Of a stretch of 5,855 bases of DNA, positions 5,342-5,855 are shown one piece after another. Below the pieces are notes generated by a model that made no database searches, was not told where the DNA came from, and worked only from the letters and a program-made list of their open reading frames with translations. Numbering within the stretch: position 1 is the stretch's first letter; each line of letters starts with the position of its first letter. The DNA comes from Clostridium sp. CAG:632 (GTDB taxonomy: Bacteria > Bacillota > Clostridia > Lachnospirales > Lachnospiraceae), in assembly GCA_000431515.1 (NCBI GenBank), contig HF991364.1, forward strand, positions 19,863-25,717, written 5' to 3'. Both the position numbers and the translations under genes were made by a program.

Positions 5342-5817
5342 ATGATAATCATATCTTTTAACTCTTTCCTGTCCGGTTCTTCAAACATCTTCTCTACCTT
5401 AGACAACAATCCTTTATCTATTGGATATGCCTCCAGCTGTTCTCTTTTTATTTTCTGATTTCTTTTCAATATCCGTTTTTTCCATTCATCAATTCCAACA
5501 TTCATATAATAAAACTGATAACTTATATTTCTCGAATCATAAAACTCTCTTGCATAATCTCTTTCTTTTTTAGTCCAAAATCCCCAATCCAATATAACAT
5601 CCGCACCTGCTTCAACTATATCTAACGACTTTTTCAAAAAATATTCTTTCAGTTTTTCAACATAAAAATCAAGTTTTTCTCCTGCCTGATTTTCAAAAAG
5701 TGCAAGGGTAAGCTCATCTACAGACAAAATGACTGCTTTATTTTCAAGCTTCAGTTTTTCCGCATACGTAGACTTTCCACTGCATATTTTTCCACACATA
5801 ATTAATACTTTGGGCAT
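5335..5817 (-). CDS. Small P-loop kinase-like ATPase (AAA_33/zeta-like fold)
   Basis: A 160-residue soluble protein. A Walker A motif, GKICSGKST (9-17, catalytic K15), follows the first beta strand VLIMC. SVDE (32-35) is at the position where related kinases bind substrate with an acidic residue. VILDWGFW (74-81) is a Walker B-like strand with D77, and KRILKRNQK (114-122) looks like the arginine/lysine-rich lid. This order fits small P-loop phosphotransferases related to chloramphenicol phosphotransferase, polynucleotide kinase and zeta toxin. The substrate is not identifiable. AAGGAG-like sequence at 5826-5831 lies 8 nt before the ATG. The gene is clearly AT-richer than its neighbours: hand counts of three 60-base lines give about 29% GC, against 43-52% in sampled lines of adjacent genes, which suggests recent acquisition. 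No antitoxin partner is visible, and the upstream flank is cut off after 38 nt. Confidence 0.82.
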   Translation of the reverse strand: MPKVLIMCGKICSGKSTYAEKLKLENKAVILSVDELTLALFENQAGEKLDFYVEKLKEYFLKKSLDIVEAGADVILDWGFWTKKERDYAREFYDSRNISYQFYYMNVGIDEWKKRILKRNQKIKREQLEAYPIDKGLLSKVEKMFEEPDRKELKDMIIIE

Positions 5818-5855
5818 CCGCTTTTCTCCTTTATTTCATACGTGTCTCCCCCTGC

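Noticed and set aside
5335..5817. A zeta toxin with its antitoxin
   Set aside because: The protein is only 160 residues, much shorter than typical zeta toxins, and no epsilon-like antitoxin is visible on either side, though the right flank is almost entirely outside the window.

Overview
This 5.86 kb window looks like chromosomal DNA from a low-to-mid GC Firmicute, most likely class Clostridia and plausibly Lachnospiraceae. That placement is an inference. It rests on strong AGGAG-type ribosome binding sites, sigma-A-like promoters, a DegV-family protein, an XRE-AbrB fusion regulator and a monofunctional two-ACT aspartokinase. All seven genes lie on the minus strand, so transcription runs from right to left.

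In order of transcription: a small, AT-rich P-loop kinase-like protein (5817-5335); a WYL-domain transcriptional regulator (5232-4231); aspartokinase (4066-2750), with its own promoter and a leader of about 90 nt; an XRE-AbrB fusion regulator (2523-2107) 35 nt ahead of a probable [Fe-S] flavoprotein of the NADPH-dependent FMN reductase family (2071-1454); a MazG nucleotide pyrophosphohydrolase fused to a VOC/glyoxalase-fold domain (1334-441); and the first 101 codons of a DegV-family fatty-acid-binding protein (305-1, cut by the window edge). Intrinsic terminators follow aspartokinase, the flavoprotein and MazG-VOC. Promoter-like sequences precede WYL, lysC, the XRE-AbrB gene and MazG-VOC, so most genes are short separate units. 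The clearest operon is XRE-AbrB plus flavoprotein.

The most notable items are the MazG-VOC fusion, which keeps the apparent catalytic residues of both halves; a promoter that abuts and runs into the terminator hairpin in front of MazG-VOC; two tiny overlapping reading frames and a hairpin in the lysC leader; and a palindrome overlapping the -35 box of the XRE-AbrB promoter. I see no CRISPR array, rRNA, tRNA, insertion sequence or clear defence system. No complete new multi-gene system is evident, and the genes appear to be mostly unrelated housekeeping or accessory functions.
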